The translations under genes were made by a program, and so were the position numbers. The notes under the pieces were generated by a model. It did no database searches. It was not told where the DNA came from and saw only the letters and a program-made list of their open reading frames with translations. A stretch of 64,000 bases of DNA. Source: CAWEWH01 sp963812775. GTDB taxonomy: Bacteria; Pseudomonadota; Alphaproteobacteria; Rhizobiales; Beijerinckiaceae. Shown piece after piece: positions 8,803 through 18,962 of this stretch. How positions within the stretch are numbered: the stretch's first letter is position 1; every line of letters starts with the position of its first letter. The stretch is from positions 116,807 to 180,806 of the forward strand of contig CAWEWH010000006.1 in the NCBI GenBank assembly GCA_963812775.1. The letters are read 5' to 3'.

Positions 8803-9948
8803 ATGGCCGGGCCGCTTGCAGGCATCAGGGTGATCGAGATGGGCCAAGCCTATGCCGGCCCCCTGGCGGGCGCCATCCTGGCCGATTTGGGCGCCGACGT
8901 GATCAAGATCGAGAAGCCGGACGGGGGCGACGATGCCCGCGGCTGGGGGCCGCCCTTCGTCGACGGCACTTCGGTGATGTTCCGCGCCAACAACCGCAGC
9001 AAGCGCTCCGTCGTCCTCGACATCAAGGACGCGGCCGATCGGGAGCGGCTGTTCGCCCTGGCGCGCGGCGCCGACGTCATGATCCAGAACCTGCGGCCCG
9101 GCATCGTCGAGGAGATCGGGGTCGGGCCGTCCACCATGCGGGCCATCAATCCGCGGCTGATCTATTGCTCCATCTGGGCGTTCGGCAGCAAGGGGCCGCT
9201 CAAGGACGCGCCGGGCTTCGATCCGCTGCTGCAGGCCTTTGGGGCGGTGATGACGCTCACCGGACGGCCCGACGATCCGCCCACCTTCTGCGCGCCGGCG
9301 ATCAACGACAAGGCCACCGCCATGTGGTGCGTCATCGGCACGCTGGCGGCGCTGCAGCAGCGTGAGCGCACCGGCGAAGGCGTCACCATCGACACCTCGC
9401 TCTTGGAGACGGCGGTCGGCTGGGTGCAGGGGTCGATCAACAACTACAACGTCACCGGCAACTTGCCCAAGCGCAGCGGGGCGGCGAGCTTCACGCTGAC
9501 GCCCTACCAGACGTTCGACACCGCCGACAGCCCGATCTGCATCGCGGTCGGCAACGACCGCATCTTCCAGAAATTCGCCGCCGCCATGGAGCATCCAGAA
9601 TGGAGCCGCGACCCGCGCTTCATCAAGGGCGGCGACCGTGCCGGCAATCGGGCGGCATTGATCGCGCTGATCGAGCCGGTGCTGCGCACGCGCGGCCGCG
9701 ACGACTGGATCGCCCGCTTCCGGACGGCCGGCGTGCCCTGCGCGCCGGTGAACACGGTCGCCGAGCTCGTCGCCTCCGAGCAGTTCGCGGCCATCGACAT
9801 CATGCGCACCCTGCCCCGCAGCGGGCTGAAGGTGGTGGGCATGCCCATGTCGTTTGACGGCCAACGGCCCGAGCCCTACCGCGACGCGCCGGCCCTCGGC
9901 GAGCACACGGACGAGGTGATGGCGGAGATCGAGGAGAAGGCGGGGTAG
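8803..9948 (+). CDS. CaiB/BaiF (class III) CoA-transferase
   Basis: 381 residues with ATG at 8803 and GAGGAG upstream. Hallmarks are the N-terminal GIRVIEMGQAYAGPLAG, the LGADVIKIEKPDGGDDAR segment carrying the Asp expected to form the acyl-anhydride, the NNRSKRSVVLDIK segment, and the C-terminal GEHTDEVMAEI. Family members move CoA between carboxylic acids. It is transcribed opposite to its neighbours, with palindromic elements on both sides. It may activate a carboxylate released by the neighbouring amidase pathway; that link is inference. Confidence 0.93.
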   Translation: MAGPLAGIRVIEMGQAYAGPLAGAILADLGADVIKIEKPDGGDDARGWGPPFVDGTSVMFRANNRSKRSVVLDIKDAADRERLFALARGADVMIQNLRPGIVEEIGVGPSTMRAINPRLIYCSIWAFGSKGPLKDAPGFDPLLQAFGAVMTLTGRPDDPPTFCAPAINDKATAMWCVIGTLAALQQRERTGEGVTIDTSLLETAVGWVQGSINNYNVTGNLPKRSGAASFTLTPYQTFDTADSPICIAVGNDRIFQKFAAAMEHPEWSRDPRFIKGGDRAGNRAALIALIEPVLRTRGRDDWIARFRTAGVPCAPVNTVAELVASEQFAAIDIMRTLPRSGLKVVGMPMSFDGQRPEPYRDAPALGEHTDEVMAEIEEKAG

Positions 9949-9952
9949 CCAC

Positions 9953-10077
9953 CCTCCTTGAGGGGGAGGGTCGGCAAGAATGCGAAGCATTCGAGCCGGG
10001 GTGGGGTGCTACGAGATCTTTTGAAGTCACCCCACCCCGATGGCGCTTCGCTTCGCTCGCTGCGATTGCCCTCCCCC

Positions 10078-10091
<14 letters not shown>
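9953..10091. repeat. intergenic palindromic element, copy B
   Basis: The left arm CTCCTTGAGGGGGAGGG and right arm CCTCCCCCTCAAGGGGAGGG are hairpins. Inner helices are GAATGCGAAGCATTC and GCGCTTCGCTTCGCTC. CCGGGGTGGGGTG pairs with CACCCCACCCCG across a variable loop. It is the same element as the copy at 16423 but in reverse orientation. It lies between the convergent CoA-transferase and ATPase genes, and the ATPase frame appears to end inside it. Confidence 0.75.
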
Positions 10092-10917
<826 letters not shown>

Positions 10918-10921
<4 letters not shown>

Positions 10922-11889
10922 GCCTGCTCCAAGACGGCGCCGATGCGGATGCAGCGCGCCTGATGGCCGTCGCTGACCGCGATCGGTGGCGGCGGCGCCG
11001 CGCGGCAGGTGTCGATGACGTAAGGACAGCGGTCGGCGAAGCAGCAGCCCGCCGGCAGTTCGGCGAGATCGGGCACCGTGCCGGCGATGGTGGCGAGGCG
11101 CTGGCGCGCACCGAGCGTCGGACGGGCCCCGAACAGGCCGCGGGTATAGGGATGGGCGCGCCTTGCGAACACCGCCTCGGTCGGGCCGCTCTCGACGACG
11201 GTGCCGCCATACATGACGAGCAGCTTCTCGACGTTCTCGGCGATGACGCCGAGATCGTGCGAGATGAGCATCAGCGCCATGCCGCTCTCGGCCACGAGCT
11301 CGGCGATGAGATCGAGGATCTGCGCCTGCGTGGTGACATCGAGCGCCGTCGTCGGCTCGTCGGCGATGAGCAGGTCCGGCCCGCAGGCGAGCGCGATGGC
11401 GATCATAACGCGCTGGCGCTGGCCGCCGGAGAGCTGGTGCGGATAGACATCGAGGCGGCGCGACGCCTCGGGAATGCCGACCCGATCGAGAAGCCGCAGC
11501 GCCTCGGCGCGGGCGACGGCGCGGCTCAAGCCGCGGTGCAGGACGAGCGGCTCGGCCACCTGGCGGCCGATCGTGTGCAGCGGGTTCAGCGCCGTCATCG
11601 GCTCCTGGAAGATCATGGCGAGGCGGTCGCCGCGGATGTCGCACAAGGCGGCGTCGTCGAGGCCGACGAGGTCGCGGCCGTCGATGCGGATGGCGCCGCT
11701 GACGCGGGCGCCCTCGGGCAGCAGGCCCATCAGGGCCAGCGCCGTCATGGTCTTGCCGCAGCCGGACTCGCCGATGAGCCCCAAGGTCTCGCCGCGCTCC
11801 AGCGTGAAGTCGACGCCGCGCAGCGCCTCCACAGGGCCGCGCGCGGTGGCGAGGGTGACGGAGAGCTTTTCGACCTCGACGAGGGCCAT
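10918..11889 (-). CDS. oligopeptide/dipeptide ABC ATPase (DppD/OppD-like)
   Basis: 323 residues from the ATG at 11889. It has Walker A GESGCGKT, Q-loop IFQEPMTALNP, signature LSGGQRQR, Walker B LLIADEPTTALDV and switch ISHDLGVIAE. The C-terminal oligopeptide-transporter extension holds Cys residues in PAGCCFADRCPY, the pattern of DppD/OppD ATPases, where it may hold an iron-sulfur cluster. Fourth-to-last gene of the permease operon; its stop overlaps the start of the last ATPase gene. It energises uptake through the two adjacent permeases. Confidence 0.94.
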
Positions 11890-11903
11890 GTCAGCGTCCC
11901 ATT

Positions 11904-12749
11904 TCAGCGCATCCTGCGCAGGCGCGGGTCGAGCAGGTCGCGCAGGCCGTCGCCGAGGAGGTTGAGGCCGAGCACCGCGATCGCCACCGCGATGCCGGGC
12001 AGGATGGCGAGACGCGGCGCCTGAAACATCAGCGTCTGGCCCTCGTTGAGCATGCGGCCCCACGAGGGTTGCGGCGGCTGCGTGCCGAGGCCGAGATAGG
12101 AGAGCGCCGCCTCGGCCAGGATGGCGTTGGCGAACTGGATGGTGGCCTGCACGATGATGACGGAGGCGATGTTGGGCAGCACGTGCTCCAGCGAGATGAG
12201 CAGGCGACCCTTGCCGGAGGCGCGCGCGGCAAGCACGAATTCGCGCGCCCAGATGGCGTTGCCGGAGGCGCGCGTGAGGCGCGCGAAGACCGGGATGTTG
12301 AAGATGCCGATGGCGATGATCGAGTTGACGAGGCCCGGCCCGAACACGGCGGTGAGCATGATGGCGAGGACGATTGCCGGGAACGCGAAGGTGAAATCGG
12401 AGAGCCGCATCACCAGCTCCTCGACGACGCCGCGGCGCGCCGCCGCCCACAGGCCGAGCGCCGTGCCGGCGATGAGGCCGATGGAAACGGCGATGACGCC
12501 GACCGCGATGGAGGCCTGGGCGCCGGCCAGCAGCAGCGAGAACATGTCGCGGCCGAAGCTGTCGGTGCCGAGCCAGTGCAGCGCCGAGGGCGGTGCGAGC
12601 TTGCGCGGGATGTCCATCTGGTTGGGCGGGAACGGCGTCCACACCAGCGAGATGGCAGCGGCCAGCACGACGAGGGACGAGAGCGCGGCACCGATGGCGA
12701 AGCTCGGGTGGCGGAAGGCGCGCCGGGTGAGGCTGATGGCGCCGTTCAC
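11904..12749 (-). CDS. peptide ABC permease (DppC-like)
   Basis: 281 residues from a GTG at 12749 that overlaps the dppB-like stop (GTGA); the frame upstream of this is inside the preceding gene. It has an N-terminal helix, the family motif LGTDSFGRDMFSLLLAG, several membrane helices and the EAA-loop region ending in LSYLGLGTQPPQPSWG, all typical of DppC/OppC. It forms the inner-membrane channel with the adjacent DppB-like protein. The following ATPase starts 14 bases after its stop. Confidence 0.93.
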   Translation of the reverse strand: MNGAISLTRRAFRHPSFAIGAALSSLVVLAAAISLVWTPFPPNQMDIPRKLAPPSALHWLGTDSFGRDMFSLLLAGAQASIAVGVIAVSIGLIAGTALGLWAAARRGVVEELVMRLSDFTFAFPAIVLAIMLTAVFGPGLVNSIIAIGIFNIPVFARLTRASGNAIWAREFVLAARASGKGRLLISLEHVLPNIASVIIVQATIQFANAILAEAALSYLGLGTQPPQPSWGRMLNEGQTLMFQAPRLAILPGIAVAIAVLGLNLLGDGLRDLLDPRLRRMR

Positions 12750-13699
12750 AGCTGATGCCCATGCTTGAGGCGCGGATCGATCGCCACATAGGCGAGGTCG
12801 ACGATGAAGTTGATGGTCATGACCAGGGCGGCGAGCAGCATGACCACGTCGCGCACCACGACGATGTCGCGATTGGAGATCGACTGGAAGATCAGTCGAC
12901 CGAGGCCCGGCAGGTAGAAGACGTTCTCCACCACGATGGTGCCGGCGATGAGATTGGCGAATTGCAGGCCCATGATGGTGACGACCGGGATCAGCGCGTT
13001 GCGCAGCACGTGCTTCCACAGCACAGCGCGGCGCGACAGCCCCTTGGCGCGGGCGGTGCGCACGAAATCCTCGCGCAGCACTTCGAGCACCGAGGAGCGG
13101 GTGATGCGCGCCAGGATGGCCATCTGCACGACGGCAAGCGCGATGGCCGGAAGCAGGAGCGATTTGAGCGCCGGCCAGAACCCCGCCGACCAGCCGGGAA
13201 AGCCGCCGGCCGAGAACCAGTTGAGATGCACGGCGAACAGCAGGATCAGCAGGATGGCGAACCAGAAATTCGGGATGGCGATGCCGACCTGGCTCAAGCT
13301 CATCACCGCCACGTCGCCGATGCGGTTGTGGCGCGCCGCCGCATAGACGCCGAGCGCGATGGCCATGACGGCGGTCATCGCCATGGCGAGAAGCGCCAGC
13401 GGCAGGCTCACGGCCATGCGCTCGGCGATGAGCGCGCTGATGGGCGAGCTGTAGGCGTAGCTGAGGCCGAGGTCGCCGGTGAGCATGCCGCCCACCCAGG
13501 CGAGATAGCGCTCGAGCGGCGGGCGATCGAGGCCGAGCTTCTCGGCGAGTGCGCGCACCGCATCGGCGGGCGCGTCGGGCCCGAGCATCATCTGGGCGGC
13601 GTTGCCGGGCAGCACGTCCATGACCAGGAAGATGAGCACCGAGGCGAGCACGAGCGTCACCACGAAGGTCGTGAGCCGCTTGAGGAGGAAGATGGTCAT
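12746..13699 (-). CDS. peptide ABC permease (DppB-like)
   Basis: 317 residues with ATG at 13699. The N-terminus LLKRLTTFVVTLVLASVLIF is the first membrane helix, followed by the periplasmic loop with LGLDRPPLERYLAW and GDLGLSY, then the transport domain with the EAA loop ARAKGLSRRAVLWKHVLRNA and C-terminal IVDLAYVAIDPRLK. It is the first gene of the dppBCDF-type operon. The likely binding protein is at 6951-8444. Substrate specificity (dipeptide, nickel, or other) cannot be told. Confidence 0.94.
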   Translation of the reverse strand: MTIFLLKRLTTFVVTLVLASVLIFLVMDVLPGNAAQMMLGPDAPADAVRALAEKLGLDRPPLERYLAWVGGMLTGDLGLSYAYSSPISALIAERMAVSLPLALLAMAMTAVMAIALGVYAAARHNRIGDVAVMSLSQVGIAIPNFWFAILLILLFAVHLNWFSAGGFPGWSAGFWPALKSLLLPAIALAVVQMAILARITRSSVLEVLREDFVRTARAKGLSRRAVLWKHVLRNALIPVVTIMGLQFANLIAGTIVVENVFYLPGLGRLIFQSISNRDIVVVRDVVMLLAALVMTINFIVDLAYVAIDPRLKHGHQL

Positions 13700-13827
13700 C
13701 GGCGGCCTTCTTCCCTCTCCCCTCGCCGACTTCGGCTTGTTTGGCGGAGTTGCTGGGCGCGCCGATCCTCCCTTTCCGAGCGCAAGCTATTTATCGCGTG
13801 GGCGGCGCGCGTAAGCGCGCCTACCCT

Positions 13828-13961
13828 CTCCCCTCGAGGGAGAGGGTGCCCAGCCGCGCCAGCGGCGAGGCGGGTGAGGGGGTGCTTGGTCAGCACACCA
13901 TCCCCCTCACCCCGCCCTCGCTATGCTCGGGCGACCCTCTCCCTCTAGGGGAGAGGGTGTT
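13828..13961. repeat. intergenic palindromic element, copy C
   Basis: Outer hairpins CCCTCTCCCCTCGAGGGAGAG and CCTCTCCCTCTAGGGGAGAGG flank inner stems. GGGTGAGGGGGTG pairs with the facing CATCCCCCTCACCC. It shares architecture with copies A, B and D but uses a CTCTCCC core. It lies in the 384-base gap between the divergent dppB-like and modA-like genes, where no other feature is seen. Confidence 0.7.
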
Positions 13962-14083
13962 CCGCGGCATCGCCTCGCTTGAATTCCAACCATCGTGTCG
14001 GTCCCGACCATCGCGCTTGATAGCACCTGCGATTGTGCTCGGTCGATTAAATCGCGCCCCGCAACGTGCTTCCTAACCCGGTC

Positions 14084-14872
14084 ATGCGGTTCATGGTCAT
14101 TTTCCTCGTGCTCGCAATCGCCGCCCCGGCCGCCGCCGAGGACGTGAAGCTCTACGCGGCCGGCGTGCTGCGCGCCGCCATGACCGACATGGCGGGCGCC
14201 TTCAAGCAGGCGGGCGGCAGCACGATCGAGCCCACGTTCGGCTCGTCGGGCCAGTTCCGCGAGCGCATCATCGGCGGCGAAGCCGCCCATGTGTTCGCGT
14301 CCGCCAGCCTCGCCCATGCCGAGGCCGTGCGGCAGGCCGGCAAGGGCGGCGCCGTCGTCATCTTCGCCCGCAATCCGCTCTGCGGGCTGGCGCGGGGCTC
14401 CCTGCCGCTGACCAGCGCGACGTTCCTCGACACCATCCGCAAGCCCACCGTGAAAGTCGGCAGCTTCACGCCGCTTGCCGATCCGGCCGGCGACCTCGCC
14501 TTCGCCATGTTCACCAAGGCGGACCGTCTCATTCCAGGGGCGCGCAACGACCTGCGCGCCAAGGTGCTGCATCCAACGGGCGGCGTCAGCGAGGAGCAGC
14601 CGCCCGCCGGCCGCAACGTCTATGCCTGGTTCCTGGAGCGCCAGAGCGTCGACGTGTTCCTGACCTATTGCGCAAGTCTCGCAGGCGCCCAAGCCGAATT
14701 GCCGGACCTCAAGGCGGTCGAGCCGCCGGCCGACCTTGCGGTGGCCGCCGACTTGGCCCTCACGGTCATCAATGGCGCGCCGCCGGCGGCCGAGCAGTTC
14801 GCCCGCTTCGTCCAGTCGGCGGAGGGCCAGGCGATCCTGAAGCGCCACGGCTTTCAGCCGGCGGCGAATTAA
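14084..14872 (+). CDS. molybdate-type (ModA-like) substrate-binding protein
   Basis: 262 residues from the ATG at 14084, which begins a clean signal peptide (MRFMVIFLVLAIAAPAAAED); an ATG at 14066 would prepend six residues. The mature start KLYAAGVLRAAMTDMAGAF and the segment PTFGSSGQFRERI match the ModA/PBP-II layout. Molybdate or another oxyanion or small acid would be bound in the periplasm. No modB or modC gene is adjacent, so it is an orphan here and may have a different role. cysS follows 70 bases downstream on the same strand. Confidence 0.82.
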   Translation: MRFMVIFLVLAIAAPAAAEDVKLYAAGVLRAAMTDMAGAFKQAGGSTIEPTFGSSGQFRERIIGGEAAHVFASASLAHAEAVRQAGKGGAVVIFARNPLCGLARGSLPLTSATFLDTIRKPTVKVGSFTPLADPAGDLAFAMFTKADRLIPGARNDLRAKVLHPTGGVSEEQPPAGRNVYAWFLERQSVDVFLTYCASLAGAQAELPDLKAVEPPADLAVAADLALTVINGAPPAAEQFARFVQSAEGQAILKRHGFQPAAN

Positions 14873-14942
14873 CTATCGACCCCAGCCTGCGAGGCGTTTA
14901 TGCAGTCCGTCCGCCGCGGCAGGCCGCGGCTCGGAGCAGCCC

Positions 14943-16316
14943 ATGATCGTCGTCCACAACACGCTCAGCGGCAAGAAGGAGCCCTTCGCGCCCCTCGAGA
15001 AGGGACGCGTCACGATGTATGTCTGCGGGCTCACCGTCTACGACGCGCCGCATATCGGGCACGGCCGCACCTTCATCGGCTTCGACGTGGTGGCGCGCTG
15101 GCTCCGGGCCTCGGGCTACGAGGTCACCTATGCGCGCAATGTCACCGACATCGAGGACCGCATCATCAACCGGGCGCGGGAGAACGGCGAGAACATCAAC
15201 GCGCTGACGGCGCGCGTGACGCAGGGCATGCACGACGATTTCGGCCTGCTTGGCATCGATGAGCCCGACATCGAGCCGCGCGCCACGCAGTACGTGCCGC
15301 AAATGATCGCGCTCATCGAGCGACTCATAGTGCGCGGCCTCGCCTATCAGAGCCAGTCGCGCGACGTGAACTTTTCGGTGCGCGAGCTGCCGGGCTACGG
15401 CAAATTGTCGAAGCGCTCCCTCGACGACATGCGGGCCGGCGAGCGCGTCGCAGTCGACGAAACGAAGCGCGACCCCCTCGACTTCGTGCTGTGGAAAGCC
15501 GCCAAGGACGAGGAGCCGCCGGAGGCCAAGTGGCCCTCGCCCTGGGGGCCGGGGCGACCGGGCTGGCACATCGAGTGCAGCGCCATGGTCATGTCGCTGC
15601 TCGGCGAGACCATCGACATCCATGGCGGCGGCCCGGACCTCATCTTCCCGCACCACGAGAACGAGATCGCCCAGAGCGAAGGTGCCACCGGCAAGCCGTT
15701 CGCCAGGTACTGGATGCACACGGGCCAGCTCAACATCCGCGGCGACAAGATGGGGAAGTCGCTCGGCAACTTCATCAACATCCGCGAGGCAAGCGAGACA
15801 TACGGGGCCGAAGCGCTGCGCTTCTTCCTGGTGCGAACGCATTATCGCAGCCCCATCGACTTCAGCGACGACCTCGTCGCCGAGGCCGAGGCGGGATTGG
15901 GGCGGCTCTACGAAGCGCTGCGGCGCGTTCCGCCGGACGGCAAGCCCCTCGACAAGGAGGAGGCGTTCGCCAAGCGCTTTGTGGCCGCCATGGACGATGA
16001 CTTTAACTCGGCGCAGGCGGTGGCGGTGCTGTTCGAATTGGCGAGCGAGGTCAATCGCAGCGGCTCAGCCGTGCTGTCGCGCCAGCTCAAGGGGCTCGGC
16101 AACATCCTCGGCATCCTCGACAACGACCCCCTCACGCGCGGCAAAACCGTGACGGGCGTCGACGCGGCCCGCATCGAGGCCTTGATCGCCGAGCGCAACG
16201 CGGCGCGGGCACGCAAGGACTTCGCCACCTCCGACCGGGTGCGCGACGAGCTCGCGGCAGCGGGCGTGGTGCTGCAGGACGAAGCGGGCGGCAAGACGAG
16301 CTGGCGGGTGAAGTAG
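14943..16316 (+). CDS. cysS: cysteine--tRNA ligase
   Basis: 457 residues, full length for the enzyme. The HIGH signature appears as PHIGHGRT after the zinc-site Cys in YVCGLTVYD. The central zinc ligands are in WHIECSAM and FPHHENEIAQSE, and the KMSKS motif appears as KMGKSLGN. The C-terminal anticodon domain is of normal size. It charges tRNA-Cys in the cytoplasm. KMGKS in place of KMSKS is a conservative variant at the Ser position, probably tolerated. Confidence 0.97.
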   Translation: MIVVHNTLSGKKEPFAPLEKGRVTMYVCGLTVYDAPHIGHGRTFIGFDVVARWLRASGYEVTYARNVTDIEDRIINRARENGENINALTARVTQGMHDDFGLLGIDEPDIEPRATQYVPQMIALIERLIVRGLAYQSQSRDVNFSVRELPGYGKLSKRSLDDMRAGERVAVDETKRDPLDFVLWKAAKDEEPPEAKWPSPWGPGRPGWHIECSAMVMSLLGETIDIHGGGPDLIFPHHENEIAQSEGATGKPFARYWMHTGQLNIRGDKMGKSLGNFINIREASETYGAEALRFFLVRTHYRSPIDFSDDLVAEAEAGLGRLYEALRRVPPDGKPLDKEEAFAKRFVAAMDDDFNSAQAVAVLFELASEVNRSGSAVLSRQLKGLGNILGILDNDPLTRGKTVTGVDAARIEALIAERNAARARKDFATSDRVRDELAAAGVVLQDEAGGKTSWRVK

Positions 16317-16422
16317 GGCCGCGAGAAGGTGGCGCTGCATCACCGTCATGCCGGGCGAGTGAGCGAAGCAAGCGAGACCCGGAACTCATGCCGTGATGCC
16401 GGTGAAGGGCGACGCGCCTCTT

Positions 16423-16571
16423 CACCCTCCCCTCGAGGGGGAGGGTCGATCGCAGCGAGCGAAGCGAAGCGCGATCGGGGTGGGGTGTACTTGCGCGTTT
16501 CGGCGAAGATCACCCCACCCCGGCTCGAATGCTTTGCATTCTCGCCGACCCTCCCCCTCAAGGGGAGGGTG
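16423..16571. repeat. intergenic palindromic element, copy D
   Basis: Arms CCTCCCCTCGAGGGGGAGGG and CCTCCCCCTCAAGGGGAGGG flank helices GCGAGCGAAGCGAAGCGC and GAATGCTTTGCATTC. GGGGTGGGGTG pairs with CACCCCACCCC. Its reverse complement aligns along its whole length with copy B apart from the central loop. It sits directly after cysS and could end its transcript. Confidence 0.75.
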
Positions 16572-16621
16572 AGCGCGCGTGGCCGCACAGCGGCGGACCC
16601 GAGAATGTTCTTATTTTGTTC

Positions 16622-16650
16622 TTGACATGGGTTGCCTCTCAGGCTATGTT
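16622..16650 (+). promoter_or_regulatory. near-consensus sigma-70 promoter
   Basis: TTGACA at 16622-16627 and TATGTT at 16645-16650 are 17 bases apart. No open reading frame of convincing coding character follows, so the promoter points to a non-coding transcript. Confidence 0.65.
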
Positions 16651-16656
16651 GGGCAT

Positions 16657-17037
16657 ACCCGGTCCCCGGAAGGGCGCGCAAGGCCTTGCGAGCCAAGTGT
16701 GGGTGACCGCAGAGAGACAGGACCCACGGTGACGCGTGGCGATGTCTCGATGGCCTGCGCTGGCGAACAGCGCGGGTTGGGCGGTGGCCTCAGCTCCGGT
16801 TCGCAGACTGGGGAAGGGGCGGCCTAAGCCCGAAGCGACCCGTCCGGTTCCCTGCCGTGAAGGGTAGGTTTGTCAGACCGCCTGCGGACTCGCGAAGTGG
16901 CCGAGGGGCGCAAGGGCGTAAGCCAAAGAACACCGTGCGCGGGAGGTCTGGGCGCTAGGCCCGGCGGCTCCTGACTGAAATGACTTTTACTGAGCGCTCG
17001 CGCCGTTGGCGCCCGCCGCTCGGACCTCCCGCGTCGG
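16657..17037 (+). ncRNA. candidate structured non-coding RNA
   Basis: The stretch after the promoter has no plausible gene but dense hairpin potential: GCGCTGGCGAACAGCGC; GAGACA/TGTCTC enclosing CCACG/CGTGG; GGGCGCTAGGCCC; and a long-range CGCGGGAGGTC/GACCTCCCGCG near 16936-17037. It was checked by eye against the RNase P, tmRNA and SRP RNA landmark sequences and none is present. Its identity is unknown and the 3' end is a guess, since no clear T-run follows the last stem. Confidence 0.4.
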
Positions 17038-17159
17038 CCCTTCCTGAATTCAGGGCCGCACCGCTCCCAGGCTTCGGGTTCTCGCGAACCGCGAAAACGG
17101 GAGGGTGTGGCCGCTTTCTTCCAGCCGTGGCAGCGCGCGCCGCGACGGGCGGGATGACG

Positions 17160-17825
17160 CTATTCCAGCACCCGTAGCACTTCGCGTGACGACGACACCC
17201 ACCCGAAGATGCCGCCCTGCGCCTTGATCATGGCAAGGCCGGCGGTGTGAAACTCCGGAAAGTAGGAGGCGCAGCAATCGGCGAGCACAATCGAGCGGAA
17301 GCCGCGGTCGTTGGCCTCGCGCACCGTCGTGTTGACGCAGACCTCCGTGGTCACGCCGCACACGAACAAGGTGTCGATGCCGCGCGCCCGCAGCAGCGCC
17401 TCGAGATCGGTGCTGTAGAAGGCGCCCTTGCCGGGCTTGTCAATGATGGGCTCGCCTTCCACGGGATAGAGCGCTGCAACGATGTCGTGGCCGGGCTCGC
17501 CGCGAACGAGGATGCGGCCCATGGGGCCTGGCGCGCCGATGCGCAGGTGCGGCGGGCCACGCTCCACCTTGAGCGGCGGCGCGTCGGAAAGATCGGGCCG
17601 GTGCCCCTCGCGCGTGTGAATGACGAGAAGGCCGCGGCGGCGCGCCGCCGCGAGCACGGCCCGGCACGGGCCGACCGCGGCGGCAAGGCGCGACACGTCA
17701 TTGCCGAGCGCCTCCCCGAAGCCGCCCGGCTCGAGGAAGTCGCGCTGCATGTCGATGATGACGAGCGCGGCGCGCTCCAGCGCGACCGCGACGGCGTCGG
17801 GCTCGGCCTCGATGGTGGTGGTCAT
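17160..17825 (-). CDS. isochorismatase-like cysteine hydrolase
   Basis: 221 residues from the ATG at 17825, preceded by GGGGGGA; the longer frame to 17870 is not needed. The catalytic triad of the family is visible: Asp in ALVIIDMQRDF, Lys in IIDKPGKGAFYST and Cys in CGVTTEVCVNTTVREA. Related enzymes hydrolyse ureido, biuret, nicotinamide or isochorismate substrates. The GPMGRILVRGEPGHDIV segment is typical of the N-carbamoyl/biuret-like branch but does not settle the substrate. No operon partners are evident. Confidence 0.92.
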   Translation of the reverse strand: MTTTIEAEPDAVAVALERAALVIIDMQRDFLEPGGFGEALGNDVSRLAAAVGPCRAVLAAARRRGLLVIHTREGHRPDLSDAPPLKVERGPPHLRIGAPGPMGRILVRGEPGHDIVAALYPVEGEPIIDKPGKGAFYSTDLEALLRARGIDTLFVCGVTTEVCVNTTVREANDRGFRSIVLADCCASYFPEFHTAGLAMIKAQGGIFGWVSSSREVLRVLE

Positions 17826-17924
17826 CTGTCCCCCCTGCCCCGCCGCAAGCAATGCCCGTGCCGCGCGCATGATCCCGAAAAGTGTCAGCGGTTTTCGGAC
17901 AGGATCATGCGCAAGACCAAGAAC

Positions 17925-18962
17925 CTAGCGCGCGTCGGATTGCGGGGTCACGACCTTGCCGGCCGGCGCCCGCGCGAAGCGGTAGAGCACGAGCGCCACG
18001 GCGGCGGCGCCGATGAGCAGAAGGGCGATCTGCGCTTCCAGCGTGCGCCACAGAAAGGTGGCGGCGGCAAGCGCCGCGAGCCCAAGGTTCAGGGCGAACA
18101 CCTCGCGCGCCACCGCAAGCGCCGAATAACCGTTGGCGATGGCGCGCTGATAGAAATGCGTGCGATGCGCGTGCCACAAGGGTTCGCCGCGCATCAGGCG
18201 ACGGATGAGCGTGATCGACGCGTCGGCGCAATAATAGAGTGGCAGCAGCAGCGCCGCCGACAGCGCGCCGGTGTCGGCGACGCTGTAGAGCAGCCACGCG
18301 ACCAGGAGGCCGATCGGCAGCGAGCCCACGTCGCCGGCGAAGAGACGCGCCACCGGCCGGTTGAACGGCGCAAAGCCGAGCATGCCGCCGAGCAGCGCCG
18401 CCGCCACGATGCCGACGGCGGCGGGCAGCAGACCGGCGAGCGCCATGAGCGCGATGGCACCGGCGATCGGCACCGTCTCGGCGACGCTCATCCAGTCGAT
18501 GCCGTCCATGAAGTTCACGAGATTGACGAACCAGACGCCGGCGAAGATTTCGAGCCCGCGCTCCACGGCGAGCGGCAGGCCCGGCAAGAGGCGCACGTCG
18601 TCGCCCGGCGCGCAGACCACCGCCGCCACGGCGAGGATCTGCAGCACAAGCCGCGGCATGACGGGCAAGGGCCGGATGTCGTCGGTGGCGCCCACGAGGG
18701 CAAGCAGGAGCGTGGCGAGCCCGAGCACCACGAGCTCCTGGCTCCCCGGCAGGCTGCCCGAGGCCATCGCGCCGGCAAGCGCCACGGCAATTCCGGCGAG
18801 CACGGCTACGCCGCCGCCCTGCGGCGTCGGCGCGGCGTGGCTCGACCGGGCGTTGGGGCGCGCCAGGGCATAGCGCGCGAAGAGCGGCATCAGAGCGGCG
18901 ATGGAACTCGCGCAGACGAGCGCCGCGCCGAGCGCGACGAGCAGGACGGTCGTCGCCGTCAT
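17925..18962 (-). CDS. WecA/MraY-family undecaprenyl-phosphate glycosyl-1-phosphate transferase
   Basis: 345 residues; ATG at 18962 overlaps the stop of the upstream CNNM gene (ATGA). Polytopic membrane protein with family motifs: TPQGGG near residue 47, DDIRPLP, NFMDGIDWM and FLFAGD-like ARLFAGDVGSLP, plus the cytoplasmic His loop HAHRTHFYQRA. These proteins transfer a sugar-1-phosphate from a UDP-sugar to the undecaprenyl carrier, starting O-antigen or other surface polysaccharides. HxHRTHFYQR is typical of the WecA-like branch, not MraY. It may work with the UDP-sugar genes at 26.6-29.6 kb. Confidence 0.9.
   Translation of the reverse strand: MTATTVLLVALGAALVCASSIAALMPLFARYALARPNARSSHAAPTPQGGGVAVLAGIAVALAGAMASGSLPGSQELVVLGLATLLLALVGATDDIRPLPVMPRLVLQILAVAAVVCAPGDDVRLLPGLPLAVERGLEIFAGVWFVNLVNFMDGIDWMSVAETVPIAGAIALMALAGLLPAAVGIVAAALLGGMLGFAPFNRPVARLFAGDVGSLPIGLLVAWLLYSVADTGALSAALLLPLYYCADASITLIRRLMRGEPLWHAHRTHFYQRAIANGYSALAVAREVFALNLGLAALAAATFLWRTLEAQIALLLIGAAAVALVLYRFARAPAGKVVTPQSDAR

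Noticed and set aside
14084..14872. Molybdate transporter operon
   Set aside because: Only the binding protein is present; modB and modC are not adjacent.
16657..17037. RNase P RNA, tmRNA or SRP RNA
   Set aside because: The conserved GAGGAAAGTCC, tag-coding and GGAAGGAAGCAGC-type landmarks are absent.
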